64,000 nt of DNA from Bradyrhizobium sediminis. Lineage in GTDB: Bacteria; Pseudomonadota; Alphaproteobacteria; Rhizobiales; Xanthobacteraceae. Positions 1 through 8,919 of the stretch are shown here, piece after piece (within the stretch, counting starts at the first letter, position 1; every line of letters starts with the position of its first letter). Location of the stretch: positions 62,001 to 126,000 of the forward strand of contig NZ_CP076135.1 of assembly GCF_018736105.1 (NCBI RefSeq). Direction: 5' to 3'. Below the pieces are notes generated by a model. The model saw nothing but the letters and a program-made list of their open reading frames with translations. It was not told where the DNA came from and searched no databases. The translations under genes were made by a program, and so were the position numbers.

Positions 1-1
1 T

Positions 2-322
2 CAGGGCGGTGCGGCGGCCGTGAGCAGCGTCAAGGCCTCGATCGCACCGGCCGGCAGCGGCAGCGATCTGGCGCTGTCGCCGGCGCCGGCGCTGGGCTTT
101 TCGGGTGCCGCGGCGCTCGATACGGAAGGCAAGTTCGCCGGCATCGCGCTGTTCAAACCGGTGGTGGTGGCGGGACCGGCGAATGGCGCGGCTGCGGCGC
201 AGGCGGCGCTGGTGCCAGCCGATGGTGTGCGCGACTTCCTCAAGACCAACGGCGTCAATGCGGCAGGCGGCTCATCGGACGCCAGGGCGGCGGTGGTGCG
301 CGTGATCTGCGTAAGGAAGTAG
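2..322 (+). CDS. Trypsin-like serine protease, C-terminal part (5' end outside window)
   Basis: The frame is open from the window edge, so only the last 106 residues are visible. The segment GFSGAAALDTEGKFAGIAL has the layout of the active-site serine region of chymotrypsin-fold proteases (G-x-S-G followed by a D-x-x-G-x-x-x-G-I strand), and it ends with LVPADGVRDFLK, a usual final helix of trypsin_2-type periplasmic proteases. Ala- and Gly-rich composition fits an exported protein. The catalytic His and Asp would lie upstream and cannot be checked. It could equally be a degenerate protease-like domain. Confidence 0.55.
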   Translation, partial: QGGAAAVSSVKASIAPAGSGSDLALSPAPALGFSGAAALDTEGKFAGIALFKPVVVAGPANGAAAAQAALVPADGVRDFLKTNGVNAAGGSSDARAAVVRVICVRK

Positions 323-449
323 GCGTCTCCTCATCCCGAGGCATGCCGCGCATCCGCGGCGTCGTCAGCTTGACGCAGATCAACGACAGCCCGGCTGGGC
401 GGTTCACAAATTTCCAAAAGGTCATTACTGAAAAAGCAATTTCGCGGGA

Positions 450-968
450 ATGGCGATGAAACGCTTGTTGACGATAGCGATCGTGGCATTCGCCGCCGGC
501 ATGGCCGCTCCCGGAGCGGCCGTTGCGCAATCCCTGCCGCTGCCGACGCCCCTCGTCGAGGAGGTCATGGTCAAGACCTCGCTGCTGACGTTCAACGACG
601 CCAACCTCACCGGCAACTATGCCGTGATGTATGCCAAGATGGCCAAGCCGTTTCGCGACAAGTTTACCGCCGACACCCTGAAGCAGGCTTTCAAGGTATT
701 CGCCGGCAAGCATATCGATATCATTGCGGCCAAGCCGATCGTACCGACCAGTGCGGCGAAATTCGGCGGCAATGGATGGCTGATGCTGCGCGGCTATTTC
801 GACACCTCGCCGAGCCGTCTCAACTATGAGCTCGACTTTGCCGTTTCGGAAGGCGAGTGGAAGCTGATCGCGATCGACGTCAAGGTCAGGGAGCAATCGA
901 CCAGCGACGCCGGCGGGATCGGTCTTCTCACCCATGCGGCCAGCGATTTCTCCGCCGCCGGAAAGTAA
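450..968 (+). CDS. Secreted protein of unknown function, possibly NTF2-like
   Basis: A 172-residue protein starting with a clear Sec signal peptide (KR, then a hydrophobic stretch LLTIAIVAFAAGMAA, cleavage near AVAQS). The mature part contains a helix-rich segment (FNDANLTGNYAVMYAKMAKPFRDKF) and a strand-rich end (LNYELDFAVSEGEWKLIAIDVKV) that looks like an NTF2/cystatin-type fold, but I do not recognise a named family. ATG at 450 or 456 (before KRLL) are both possible. The next two genes follow at 9-nt gaps on the same strand, suggesting a small operon for an envelope function. Confidence 0.7.
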   Translation: MAMKRLLTIAIVAFAAGMAAPGAAVAQSLPLPTPLVEEVMVKTSLLTFNDANLTGNYAVMYAKMAKPFRDKFTADTLKQAFKVFAGKHIDIIAAKPIVPTSAAKFGGNGWLMLRGYFDTSPSRLNYELDFAVSEGEWKLIAIDVKVREQSTSDAGGIGLLTHAASDFSAAGK

Positions 969-977
969 GGTGCAGCC

Positions 978-1223
978 ATGACCGACGCCGTCCAACCGGT
1001 AGCCGCCTGGCGCAAGGTGCTCGCCGCACTTCTCGACTTCGTGATGGTGTTCTTCGGCGGCGGCTACGCCATCGGCTATTTGACCGGCAACGTGACGTCG
1101 GAGGGCTTCAAGCTCGAAGGCCTGCCGGCGCTGGTGCTGTTGACGCTGCTGATCGTCTACTTCGTGGCCGGCAGCAAATATCTGGGCGGCACGATCTGGC
1201 AGCGTATCCTGTACAAGCCCTGA
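978..1223 (+). CDS. Small RDD-like membrane protein
   Basis: An 81-residue protein with two predicted membrane helices (LAALLDFVMVFFGGGYAIGYL and LPALVLLTLLIVYFVAG) and a C-terminal GGTIWQRIL. The R-x-x-A-x-L-L-D-F start of helix 1 and the GGT-x-x-x-R-L-like end are the hallmarks of RDD-type membrane domains, here in a minimal form. It lies 9 nt after the secreted protein gene and 9 nt before the next gene, so it is probably co-transcribed with them. Role unknown. Confidence 0.65.
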   Translation: MTDAVQPVAAWRKVLAALLDFVMVFFGGGYAIGYLTGNVTSEGFKLEGLPALVLLTLLIVYFVAGSKYLGGTIWQRILYKP

Positions 1224-1232
1224 GAGCGAACC

Positions 1233-1646
1233 ATGCCTGACTCGCAGCAGGACTTGCTGGCCGGGCTGAAGACCAGGCTCGGTGCACTCGGCCTGTCCGT
1301 CCATGAAGATGCGAAACAGGGCCTGGTCGGCGAAGCGCAACCGATCCGGTCGAAATGGTGGTTCGGCGCCCGCACCGTCACCTACCGGATGTCGTGCCGG
1401 CCGTCGGAAGCGGATCGTACGGTGCAGTTCCGCGAAGCTGTCACCGAATCGAGCTGGGGCCTGCCGCCGCCGACGGTGACCGTCGAGAAAACCAGGGTGA
1501 GCGGCTGGAAGCTGTCCGGCGAACGCAGCGACGTATCGCCGGGAGGCGGCGGCACCATCGACTACGCAAAGGTGCGCGACGCCGTCGAGCAGGCCGTCAC
1601 CGCCGCCGGCTGGACATTCCACCTGCAAGGCGGCCGCCTGCCCTGA
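1233..1646 (+). CDS. Hypothetical protein
   Basis: A 137-residue soluble protein without signal peptide or membrane segment. It holds a central strand-rich part (WWFGARTVTYRMSCRPSE) with the sequence RTVQFREAVTESSWGLPPP, and a C-terminal helix followed by AAGWTFHLQGG. I do not recognise the family. It is the last gene of the tight three-gene group starting at 450 and converges with ggt, whose stop lies 30 nt away. Confidence 0.6.
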   Translation: MPDSQQDLLAGLKTRLGALGLSVHEDAKQGLVGEAQPIRSKWWFGARTVTYRMSCRPSEADRTVQFREAVTESSWGLPPPTVTVEKTRVSGWKLSGERSDVSPGGGGTIDYAKVRDAVEQAVTAAGWTFHLQGGRLP

Positions 1647-1676
1647 CGGACGGCGCGGCCTGCGATCCAGCGTCGA

Positions 1677-3356
1677 TTACGCCAGGCCAAACCGGATCCC
1701 CGCGCGCGCCAGCCCTCCGGCGAGACCGATCGGCGTGCCGTCGGCGCGCCAGCATGCCGCGCCCGACATCGACCCGTCTTCATGGAACTGGATCGCATTC
1801 ATGCCGCCGGCCACGGTCGGCACCGCCAGCACGTCGTGGCCCATCGACGCCAGCGCCGCGCGAACGCGGTCCGGCACGGCGGCTTCGACCTCCAGCGCAT
1901 TGCCTTCGGTCCAGACCCGCGGCGCCTCGACCGCCTCCTGCAGGCTCATGCCGTGATCGATCAGGTTGAGCAGCGCCTGCATCGCGCTTGGAAAGATCTT
2001 CTTTCCGCCGGGCAGGCCCAGCGCATAAACGAGATTGCCGTCGCGCAGCGCCATCATGGGCGACATCGAAGTGGTCACGCGCTTGCCCGGCGCCAGCGAC
2101 AGCGCATGGCCGGGCCGGGGATCGTAGAGGTTCATGTAGTTGTTCGGTATCGTGCCGAGGCCGGGGATCAATATCCTTGCGCCGAACAGATTGTTGATGG
2201 TCTGCGTGGTCGCGACCACGTTCCCCATCGAATCTGCCGCGGTCATGTGCGTGGTGTGTGCGCCTTCGAGCTGCGCCACGCCCGCGCTCCATTTCTGCGC
2301 GCGGCTAGCATCGATCGCGCTGCGGCGCTCCTTCGCATAGTCCTTCGACGTCAACCGCTCCACCGGCACGCCGACGAAATCCGGGTCGCCGCTGGCGGCG
2401 GCGCGGTCGGCAAAGGCGATCTTCAGCACTTCGGCCAGCAGGTGGATGGTTGCGGCGGTGCCGAAGCCTTTCTCGGCGATGTCATAGCCCTCGAGAATGT
2501 TCAGCATCTGCGCGATGTGCACGCCGGAGGCCGCCGGCGGCGGCGGACCGAGGATCTGCCAGCCGCGATAATCGGTCCGGATCGGCGCGCGCTCGACGGT
2601 CTTGTAGGACGTCAGGTCGCGGCGGGTGATGAAGCCGCCATGGGCCTTCATGTAATCCACCAGGATATCGCCGAGCGGGCCGGCATACAGCGCCGTGTCG
2701 CCGTGCTGCGCGATATGAGTCAGCGTCTCGGCATATTCCGATTGCACGACGCGCTCGCCGGCCCTAAGCGGCGTTCCGTTCGGCAGATAGATTGCCGAGA
2801 TCGCCCTGTCCTTCAGCATCTCCCGCGCGCTATCGGCGATGCATTCCTGCAAATAGGGCGTCGCCGCATAGCCGCGCGAGGCGTGCCTGATCGCGGGCTG
2901 CATGACATCGGCGAGCGACATGGTGCCGAACCGGCGCAAGGTCTCGCACCAGGCCTTCAGCGAGCCCGGCACCGCGACCGCCTTCGGCCCGTTCAGGTTC
3001 TCGTCGTCGACGGTATCGAACACGTCATGGGCCGAGCCCGGCTTCGATCGATAGGTGTCGGGACGAACGACAAGCGGAACGGTGCTCTGGCCGTCGATGA
3101 AGCGGTGGCTGCCGTCGGCAAGACGGATATGCGCCATGCCGCCGCCGATGATCCCGACCATCATCGGCTCGACCACGGTCAGCGTGAACAGGGCCGCGAT
3201 CGCGGCATCGATGGCGTTGCCGCCGGCAGCGAGCATCTCCACGCCAGCGGCAGAGGCCAACGGATGATTGCTCACCACCATGCCGCGGCTGCCCGAGGCC
3301 GGCTGCTTCTGACACTCGAAGACGGTGTCGGTGCGATCGCGCCAGTTACCGTTCAT
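1677..3356 (-). CDS. ggt: Gamma-glutamyltransferase
   Basis: An N-terminal nucleophile hydrolase that transfers or hydrolyses gamma-glutamyl groups from glutathione and related peptides. The 559-residue product has the early family segment AGGNAIDAAIAALFTL and the autoprocessing site HTTHMTAAD near residue 366, where the first Thr of TTH would be both cleavage point and nucleophile; GLPGGKKI follows as the conserved glycine turn. ATG at 3356 is preferred over the upstream in-frame ATG because a GGGAGA Shine-Dalgarno sits about 10 nt before it. No signal peptide is visible, so unlike E. coli GGT it may be cytoplasmic. Confidence 0.9.
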   Translation of the reverse strand: MNGNWRDRTDTVFECQKQPASGSRGMVVSNHPLASAAGVEMLAAGGNAIDAAIAALFTLTVVEPMMVGIIGGGMAHIRLADGSHRFIDGQSTVPLVVRPDTYRSKPGSAHDVFDTVDDENLNGPKAVAVPGSLKAWCETLRRFGTMSLADVMQPAIRHASRGYAATPYLQECIADSAREMLKDRAISAIYLPNGTPLRAGERVVQSEYAETLTHIAQHGDTALYAGPLGDILVDYMKAHGGFITRRDLTSYKTVERAPIRTDYRGWQILGPPPPAASGVHIAQMLNILEGYDIAEKGFGTAATIHLLAEVLKIAFADRAAASGDPDFVGVPVERLTSKDYAKERRSAIDASRAQKWSAGVAQLEGAHTTHMTAADSMGNVVATTQTINNLFGARILIPGLGTIPNNYMNLYDPRPGHALSLAPGKRVTTSMSPMMALRDGNLVYALGLPGGKKIFPSAMQALLNLIDHGMSLQEAVEAPRVWTEGNALEVEAAVPDRVRAALASMGHDVLAVPTVAGGMNAIQFHEDGSMSGAACWRADGTPIGLAGGLARAGIRFGLA

Positions 3357-3463
3357 GCCCTTGGCTCTCCCTGATCCCTGCACTTCGTTGCGCTCGTTCG
3401 GCGCGGCCTCCAAAGCCTGCCTGCACCGCCGAATGGCCTAGCTTCACTGAGGAAAGGCCGACC

Positions 3464-4345
3464 TTACTTCTGGCATTTCGGACACCAGAAGGTGGAACGG
3501 CCGTTCTGGGTGAAGCGCCTGACGACGCCGCCGCATTTGGCGGTCTGGCATTTCTCGTCTTCGCGGTCGTAGACCTGGAACGAATGCTGGAAATAGCCGA
3601 GTTCGCCCGAGGTCTGGCGATGGTCGCGCAGCGACGATCCGCCGGCCTTGATGGCCTGGTTCAGTACGCCGTGGATGGCACCCACCAGGCGCCTGGCGTG
3701 ATCGGTGGGTTCGCCCTTTTTGGTCGCCAGCGTGGCGGCCAGCCTTCGCGGCGACAGCTGCGAACGATAGAGCGCTTCGCAGACATAGATGTTGCCGAGC
3801 CCTGCGACCACGCGCTGGTCGAGCAATGCGGCCTTCAGGCTGGTCTTCTTGCCGGCGCAGGACTGCGCCAGCATTTTGGCATCGAATTCGTTGCCGAGCG
3901 GTTCGGGGCCGAGGCCTTTCAGCAAGGGTTCGCCGTCGAGCGCGCTGCGGGCAATGATCTTCATGTAACCGAAGCGGCGCGGATCGTTGAAAACGATCGA
4001 TGCGCCCGACGACATCCGGAACACCACATGATCATGCGTCCGGTTCTCACTGCGGGGATGGTGGAATTGGCCCGGCGCCGCGTCGCCATCGTCCCTGAGG
4101 ACGCGGAACGAGCCCGACATGCCCAGATGCATCAACAGCACGTCGCCCGAGGCAAGATCCGCCATCAGATATTTGGCGCGGCGGCCGAGCCCGGTCACGG
4201 TCTGGCCCTCGAGCCGCGCCACGAAATCCTTCTGGAACGGAAACCGCAGATCCTTGCGTCTGGCTTCCGCTTTCAGGATTTTTGAGCCCTCCATGACCGG
4301 CTGCAGGCCGCGGCGGACGGTCTCGACTTCGGGTAATTCAGGCAT
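3464..4345 (-). CDS. mutM: Formamidopyrimidine-DNA glycosylase (Fpg)
   Basis: A bifunctional base-excision enzyme for 8-oxoguanine and formamidopyrimidines. The 293-residue product begins with [13 protein letters not shown] (Pro nucleophile and Glu after Met removal), contains RRAKYLM with the damage-contacting Lys, the helix-two-turn-helix region [17 protein letters not shown], and ends in a zinc finger C-x4-C...CPKCQ with GRSTFWC. It diverges from ubiE; the 80-bp gap holds an inverted repeat. Confidence 0.97.
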   Translation of the reverse strand: MPELPEVETVRRGLQPVMEGSKILKAEARRKDLRFPFQKDFVARLEGQTVTGLGRRAKYLMADLASGDVLLMHLGMSGSFRVLRDDGDAAPGQFHHPRSENRTHDHVVFRMSSGASIVFNDPRRFGYMKIIARSALDGEPLLKGLGPEPLGNEFDAKMLAQSCAGKKTSLKAALLDQRVVAGLGNIYVCEALYRSQLSPRRLAATLATKKGEPTDHARRLVGAIHGVLNQAIKAGGSSLRDHRQTSGELGYFQHSFQVYDREDEKCQTAKCGGVVRRFTQNGRSTFWCPKCQK

Positions 4346-4375
4346 CGGGGGCGTTCACCTTGAGGACGTGACGTG

Positions 4376-4402
4376 ATAGCGCCATTGCGGCGGGCGCGCT
4401 AT
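4376..4402. promoter_or_regulatory. Inverted repeat between mutM and ubiE
   Basis: ATAGCGC and GCGCTAT are perfect 7-bp arms around a 13-bp spacer in the short divergent gap between mutM and ubiE. It could be an operator for either gene, or chance in GC-rich DNA. Confidence 0.3.
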
Positions 4403-4424
4403 GGTCCGGCATGGAGTAGAGTTG

Positions 4425-5186
4425 ATGGATCGGCCGGACCAGACCACCCATTTTGGCTTCAGGGATGTCCCCCTGGGGGACAAGCAGACACTGGTGAACG
4501 ACGTGTTTCACAGCGTGGCGCAGCGCTACGACCTGATGAACGACCTGATGTCGGCGGGGCTGCACCGGGTCTGGAAGGACCTGATGATCAACGCGCTCAA
4601 TCCGCCGCGCGGGGATACGCCATTTTCGCTGCTCGACGTCGCCGGCGGCACCGGCGACATCGCCTTTCGCGCCGCCGAGGCCTCGGGCGCCGGCTTCCGG
4701 GCGACCGTCTGCGACATCAATTCGGACATGCTGGAGGTCGGCCGCACGCGCGCGGCGGCGCGCCATCTCGACGACCGGGTGTCGTTCGTCGAGGGCAATG
4801 CCGAGGCGCTGGCGTTTCCCGATCGCAGCTTCGACGCCTACACCATCGCGTTCGGCATCCGCAACGTGCCGCGGATCGATCTTGCGCTCGGGGAAGCCTA
4901 TCGCGTGCTGAAACCGGGCGGGCGGTTCCTGTGCCTGGAATTCTCCACCGTCGACACGCCCGGCCTCGACCGCATCTACGATCTGTTTTCCTTCAAGGTG
5001 ATACCGCCGCTCGGCCGCGCCGTGACCGGCGACGCCGAGTCCTATCAGTACCTCGTCGAATCGATTCGGAAATTCCCCAAGCCGAATGCATTCGCCGAGA
5101 TGATGCGCACCGCCGGCTTTTCCCGCGCCAGCTGGCAGAGTTTTTCCGGCGGCATCGTGGCGTTGCATTCAGGCTGGCGTTTGTGA
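4425..5186 (+). CDS. ubiE: Demethylmenaquinone/ubiquinone C-methyltransferase UbiE
   Basis: SAM-dependent C-methylation in ubiquinone synthesis. The 253-residue product shows the class I methyltransferase motif [13 protein letters not shown], the family segment [13 protein letters not shown] and the post-motif [17 protein letters not shown] at 4425 is preferred over an in-frame ATG 24 nt upstream because a GGAG lies 8 nt before it. The stop overlaps the GTG of ubiB (GTGA), so the two are translationally coupled. Confidence 0.96.
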   Translation: MDRPDQTTHFGFRDVPLGDKQTLVNDVFHSVAQRYDLMNDLMSAGLHRVWKDLMINALNPPRGDTPFSLLDVAGGTGDIAFRAAEASGAGFRATVCDINSDMLEVGRTRAAARHLDDRVSFVEGNAEALAFPDRSFDAYTIAFGIRNVPRIDLALGEAYRVLKPGGRFLCLEFSTVDTPGLDRIYDLFSFKVIPPLGRAVTGDAESYQYLVESIRKFPKPNAFAEMMRTAGFSRASWQSFSGGIVALHSGWRL

Positions 5187-6757
5187 TTTCTGCAATTACC
5201 CACATTGCGCGGCTGGCCCGCGCCGGTTTCGTGTTCGCGCGCGAGGGCGTGTTCGGCGTCGTCGACCCCTCGCTGGTGCCGCCGCCCGGGCAGCTCGCGC
5301 TGCGCATCGCCCGGCTGATCGAGCGCCCCGGCGCCAAGTCCGGCCCGCACCTGTCGCGCGCGCTGACGCGGCTCGGACCCGCCTACCTCAAGCTCGGGCA
5401 GTTTCTCGCCACCCGCCCCGACGTGGTCGGCGTCATGATGGCGCGCGATCTGGAGAGCCTGCAGGACCGGCTGCCGCCGTTTTCGCAGGCCGAGGCCGAG
5501 GCCGTACTCGCGCAGTCGCTGGAACGCCCGGTGGCGCAGGCCTTTGCGAGCTTCGGTCCGGCGGTCGCCGCCGCCTCGATCGCGCAGGTGCATCGCGCCG
5601 AAGTCGAGCGCGACGGCGGGCGTGCCGCGGTTGCGGTGAAGGTGCTCCGGCCCAATGTCGCCGCGCGTTTCCGCCGCGACCTCGCCGATTTCTTTTTCGT
5701 CGCGCACAAGGCCGAAGCCCATTCGGCGGAAGCGCGGCGGCTGCGGCTGGTCGAGGTCATCAATACGATGTCGCGCTCGGTCGCGATGGAGATGGATCTG
5801 CGGCTGGAGGCCGCCGCCCTTTCCGAGATGGCGGAGAATACCCGCGACGACCCGGATTTTCGCGTGCCCACCGTCGACTGGGATCGTACCACGCACAATG
5901 TGCTGACGATGGAATGGATCGACGGCATCGCGCTGAGCGACCATGCGAGGCTGGAGCAATCGCAGGTCGATCTGCCCGACCTCGGGCGCAAGGTGATCCA
6001 GAGCTTCCTGCGCCATGCGCTGCGCGACGGTTTTTTTCACGCCGACATGCACCCCGGCAATCTGTTTGTCGACGATGGCGGGCGGCTGGTGGCGGTCGAT
6101 TTCGGCATCATGGGCCGGCTCGGCATGAAGGAGCGGCGTTTCCTCGCCGAAATCCTGCTGGGCTTCATCACCCGCAACTATCGCCGCGTGGCGGAAGTGC
6201 ATTTCGAAGCCGGCTACGTGCCGGCGCATCACTCGGTGGAGAATTTCGCGCAAGCCATCCGCGCCATCGGCGAGCCGATCCATAACCGCACCGCCGAAGA
6301 AATCTCGATGGCGAAGCTGTTGACCTTGCTGCTCGAGGTCACCGGCTTGTTCGACATGCGGACCCGCCCCGAACTGATCCTGCTGCAGAAGACCATGGTG
6401 GTGGTCGAGGGCGTGGCGCGCGGCTTCGATCCGAAACTCGACATCTGGAAAGTCGCCGATCCCGTGGTGCGGGAATGGATCGAGCGCAATCTCGGCCCGG
6501 TCGGACGCGTTCAGGGCGCGATGTCCGGCGCCGGCGAGCTTGGCCGGGTGCTGGCCGGCCTGCCGGCGATCGCCTCGCGGTCGGTCGCCGTGCTGGAGCA
6601 GCTGGAGACCATGACCCGGGAAGGCATCACGTTGTCGCCGGAGACGATTGCGGCGATCGGCCGGACCGAGGGCCGCAAGAGCCGCTGGCGCACTTTGGCG
6701 CTATGGATCATCGCGGGCACCTTTATCGCCATCCTGTTCGCGGTCCGGCAATTGTGA
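5183..6757 (+). CDS. ubiB: UbiB, ubiquinone biosynthesis atypical kinase/ATPase
   Basis: An ABC1/ADCK-family protein needed for coenzyme Q assembly, membrane-anchored. In its 524 residues are the KxGQ motif ([12 protein letters not shown]), the Ala-rich loop [13 protein letters not shown] replacing the usual Gly loop, the catalytic [11 protein letters not shown], the metal-binding VDFGIMGRL, and a C-terminal hydrophobic helix ([17 protein letters not shown]). GTG at 5183 gives a 4-bp overlap with the ubiE stop. Confidence 0.96.
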   Translation: MISAITHIARLARAGFVFAREGVFGVVDPSLVPPPGQLALRIARLIERPGAKSGPHLSRALTRLGPAYLKLGQFLATRPDVVGVMMARDLESLQDRLPPFSQAEAEAVLAQSLERPVAQAFASFGPAVAAASIAQVHRAEVERDGGRAAVAVKVLRPNVAARFRRDLADFFFVAHKAEAHSAEARRLRLVEVINTMSRSVAMEMDLRLEAAALSEMAENTRDDPDFRVPTVDWDRTTHNVLTMEWIDGIALSDHARLEQSQVDLPDLGRKVIQSFLRHALRDGFFHADMHPGNLFVDDGGRLVAVDFGIMGRLGMKERRFLAEILLGFITRNYRRVAEVHFEAGYVPAHHSVENFAQAIRAIGEPIHNRTAEEISMAKLLTLLLEVTGLFDMRTRPELILLQKTMVVVEGVARGFDPKLDIWKVADPVVREWIERNLGPVGRVQGAMSGAGELGRVLAGLPAIASRSVAVLEQLETMTREGITLSPETIAAIGRTEGRKSRWRTLALWIIAGTFIAILFAVRQL

Positions 6758-6776
6758 TTGCATTGCATGCACGAAG

Positions 6777-6792
6777 TGATAGCATTGCTATC
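6777..6792. promoter_or_regulatory. FitA/VapB-like operator upstream of coaBC
   Basis: TGATAGCA at 6777-6784 is followed, after one base, by TGCTATC, giving a perfect inverted repeat with 7-bp arms (6778-6784 and 6786-6792). As I recall, TGCTATCA/TGATAGCA are the half-sites bound by the ribbon-helix-helix antitoxin FitA of Neisseria, there with a 12-bp spacer. The site lies 20 bp before the ATG of a gene whose product itself begins with a FitA-like domain. The match of domain and site is seen; autoregulation is inferred. Confidence 0.6.
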
Positions 6793-6812
6793 GAATTCCG
6801 CCGGAACAGCCC

Positions 6813-8246
6813 ATGGCCAGCCTGACCATCCGAAAGCTCGACGAGGCCGTAAAGGTCTATCTGCGGCTGCGTTCGGCCAAGAACGGCCGCTCGGTGGAAG
6901 AGGAAGTCCGGGTGATCCTGGGCGAACTCATTCAGGGCGGCCCGATATCGCCCGCAGCACTCTCGCAAGCCGTTCCGCCTTCCGGGGCCCCATCCCGTGC
7001 GTCCCGGCGCGCCGCTGATGCGACGGCGCAGGCCCGCGTCACCCTGATCATCGGCGGCGGTATCGCGGCCTACAAGGCGCTGGACCTGATCCGGCGGCTG
7101 AAGGAGCGGCATATCCACGTCCGCTGCGTCCTGACCCGCGCCGCGCAGCAGTTCGTCACCCCATTGAGTGCCAGCGCGCTGTCGAACGAGCGCTGCTACA
7201 CCGACCTGTTCGATCCCGCGAGCGAGTTCGATGCCGGCCACATTCGCCTCGGCCGTGACTGCGACCTGATCGTGGTGGCGCCGGCGACCGCCGATCTGAT
7301 GGCCAAGATGGCGCAGGGCCACGCCGACGACCTCGCCAGCGCCATCCTGCTCGCGGCCAACCGGCCGATCCTGCTGGCGCCGGCGATGAATCCGCTGATG
7401 TGGAACAACCCCGCCACCCGCCGCAATGTCGCGCAACTCGAGCGCGACGGCGTCGCCATGATCGGACCCAATGCCGGCGAGATGGCGGAGGCCAATGAGG
7501 CCGGTGTCGGCCGCATGGCGGAGCCCACGGAAATCGCCGCTGCCGCCGAACGTCTGCTGCGGCCGCCGCGACCGCGGCCGCTGGCGGGCAAACGCATCCT
7601 GATTACCGCCGGCCCCACCCATGAGCCGATCGATCCGGTGCGCTACATCGCCAACCGCTCCTCCGGCAAGCAGGGTTTTGCCATTGCCGCCGCGGCACAG
7701 GCCGCAGGCGCCGACGTCACGCTGGTCTCCGGCCCGGTCGAGCTCGACGATCCCCCAGGCGTCACCGTGAAGCACGTTGAGTCCGCGCGCGACATGCTGC
7801 AGCAGGTCGAAGCCTCATTGCCGGCGGATATCGCTATCTTCGCCGCCGCGGTTGCCGACTGGCGCGTCGCCAATGCGGGCGAGCAGAAGCTAAAGAAGAC
7901 CGGGTCCGGCATGCCGCCGCTGCAGCTGGTCGAAAATCCCGATATCCTCGCGACGATCTCGAAGCTCAGGGACAAGCGGCCGCCGCTGGTGATCGGCTTT
8001 GCCGCCGAAACCGAGCACCTGATCGACAACGCCAGGGCAAAACTCGCGCGCAAGGGTTGCGACTGGATCGTGGCCAACGACGTTTCGCCGGCGACCGGCG
8101 TGATGGGCGGCGACCGCAACACAGTGCATCTCCTGACCCGCGACGGCGCCAACATCGGCGTCGATTCCTGGCCTGTGATGACCAAGGAACAGGTCGCAAC
8201 CGAACTGGTGGCGCGGATCGCCGGCACCGTGGAGAAGGTCTCGTGA
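6813..8246 (+). CDS. coaBC: FitA-like RHH domain fused to CoaBC (PPC decarboxylase / PPC synthetase)
   Basis: CoA synthesis: CoaB couples 4'-phosphopantothenate to cysteine, CoaC decarboxylates the product with FMN. Usual CoaBC is near 400 residues; this one has 477. Residues 1-43 ([14 protein letters not shown], then [13 protein letters not shown]) match the ribbon-helix-helix part of FitA/VapB antitoxins. Residues 44-72 are a Pro/Ala/Ser-rich linker. CoaC covers about 73-255 ([49 protein letters not shown]) and CoaB about 256-477 ([35 protein letters not shown]). The frame is continuous through all parts. No PIN toxin gene is adjacent. The stop overlaps dut by 4 bp. Confidence 0.95.
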   Translation: MASLTIRKLDEAVKVYLRLRSAKNGRSVEEEVRVILGELIQGGPISPAALSQAVPPSGAPSRASRRAADATAQARVTLIIGGGIAAYKALDLIRRLKERHIHVRCVLTRAAQQFVTPLSASALSNERCYTDLFDPASEFDAGHIRLGRDCDLIVVAPATADLMAKMAQGHADDLASAILLAANRPILLAPAMNPLMWNNPATRRNVAQLERDGVAMIGPNAGEMAEANEAGVGRMAEPTEIAAAAERLLRPPRPRPLAGKRILITAGPTHEPIDPVRYIANRSSGKQGFAIAAAAQAAGADVTLVSGPVELDDPPGVTVKHVESARDMLQQVEASLPADIAIFAAAVADWRVANAGEQKLKKTGSGMPPLQLVENPDILATISKLRDKRPPLVIGFAAETEHLIDNARAKLARKGCDWIVANDVSPATGVMGGDRNTVHLLTRDGANIGVDSWPVMTKEQVATELVARIAGTVEKVS

Positions 8247-8701
8247 GCACGCGCGTCAAAGTCGAGATCCGGCAGTTGCCGCACGGCGAAGGCCTGGCGC
8301 TGCCGGCCTATCAGAGCGCGCACGCCGCGGGGCTCGATCTGCTCGCGGCGGTTCCGGAAGGCACGCCGCTGGTGCTCGCCGCCGGCAGATACGCGCTGGT
8401 CCCGACCGGGCTCACCATCGCGCTGCCGCCGGGCTATGAGGCACAGGTGCGGCCGCGCTCCGGCCTTGCCGCCAAGCATGGCATCACGGTGTTGAACTCG
8501 CCCGGCACCATCGATGCGGATTATCGCGGCGAGATCGGCGTGCTCCTGATCAACCATGGCGACGCCCCGTTCCCGATCCGGCGCGGCGAGCGCATCGCGC
8601 AGATGGTGATTGCCCCCGTGACGACGGCGGAATTCGTTGCCGTGGCGTCGCTTTCGGCGACCGACCGCGGCACCGGCGGCTTCGGCTCGACCGGCCGCTG
8701 A
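8243..8701 (+). CDS. dut: dUTP diphosphatase
   Basis: Hydrolyses dUTP to dUMP and PPi, keeping uracil out of DNA. The 152-residue trimeric-type dUTPase shows motif 1 (HAAGLDLLA), motif 2 ([12 protein letters not shown]), motif 3 ([14 protein letters not shown]) and the P-loop-like motif 5 ([11 protein letters not shown]) at the extreme C terminus. It starts with GTG inside the coaBC stop (GTGA overlap), which places it in the coaBC transcript; the coaBC-dut pairing is common in proteobacteria. Confidence 0.97.
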   Translation: MSTRVKVEIRQLPHGEGLALPAYQSAHAAGLDLLAAVPEGTPLVLAAGRYALVPTGLTIALPPGYEAQVRPRSGLAAKHGITVLNSPGTIDADYRGEIGVLLINHGDAPFPIRRGERIAQMVIAPVTTAEFVAVASLSATDRGTGGFGSTGR

Positions 8702-8751
8702 CCGCAAAAATCCATTTGGGCGGCGCGACCGGGCCAAAATGTAGCGGCAAT

Positions 8752-8867
8752 TTTACGAAATCCATTTCCGTAAACATCACCGCGGCGCATTTTTTCGCCC
8801 CGGGATTCGCGTTCACGGTCTGGACTCTTACCCGTCGAGTCCCGTTGGGGATATTGTCATTCGATTC
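8752..8867 (+). promoter_or_regulatory. divL upstream region: inverted repeat and four GANTC sites
   Basis: The 218-bp gap before divL holds TTTACG...CGTAAA (8752-8757 and 8769-8774, inner AAAT/ATTT) and four GANTC pentamers in 64 bp: GATTC 8804, GACTC 8823, GAGTC 8837 and GATTC 8863. GANTC is the target of the alphaproteobacterial cell-cycle methyltransferase CcrM, and clusters of it mark promoters whose output follows replication. No convincing full CtrA box (TTAA-N7-TTAA) was found. Confidence 0.5.
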
Positions 8868-8919
8868 GCGAACGGCGTGAAGCGCGCCGGGCGCAAAGTC
8901 GTGCGGTTTGGGGTAAACC

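Noticed and set aside
6758..6812. A hidden toxin or separate antitoxin gene before coaBC.
   Set aside because: The RHH codons run in frame into coaBC with no stop, and no PIN-domain gene is present on either side.
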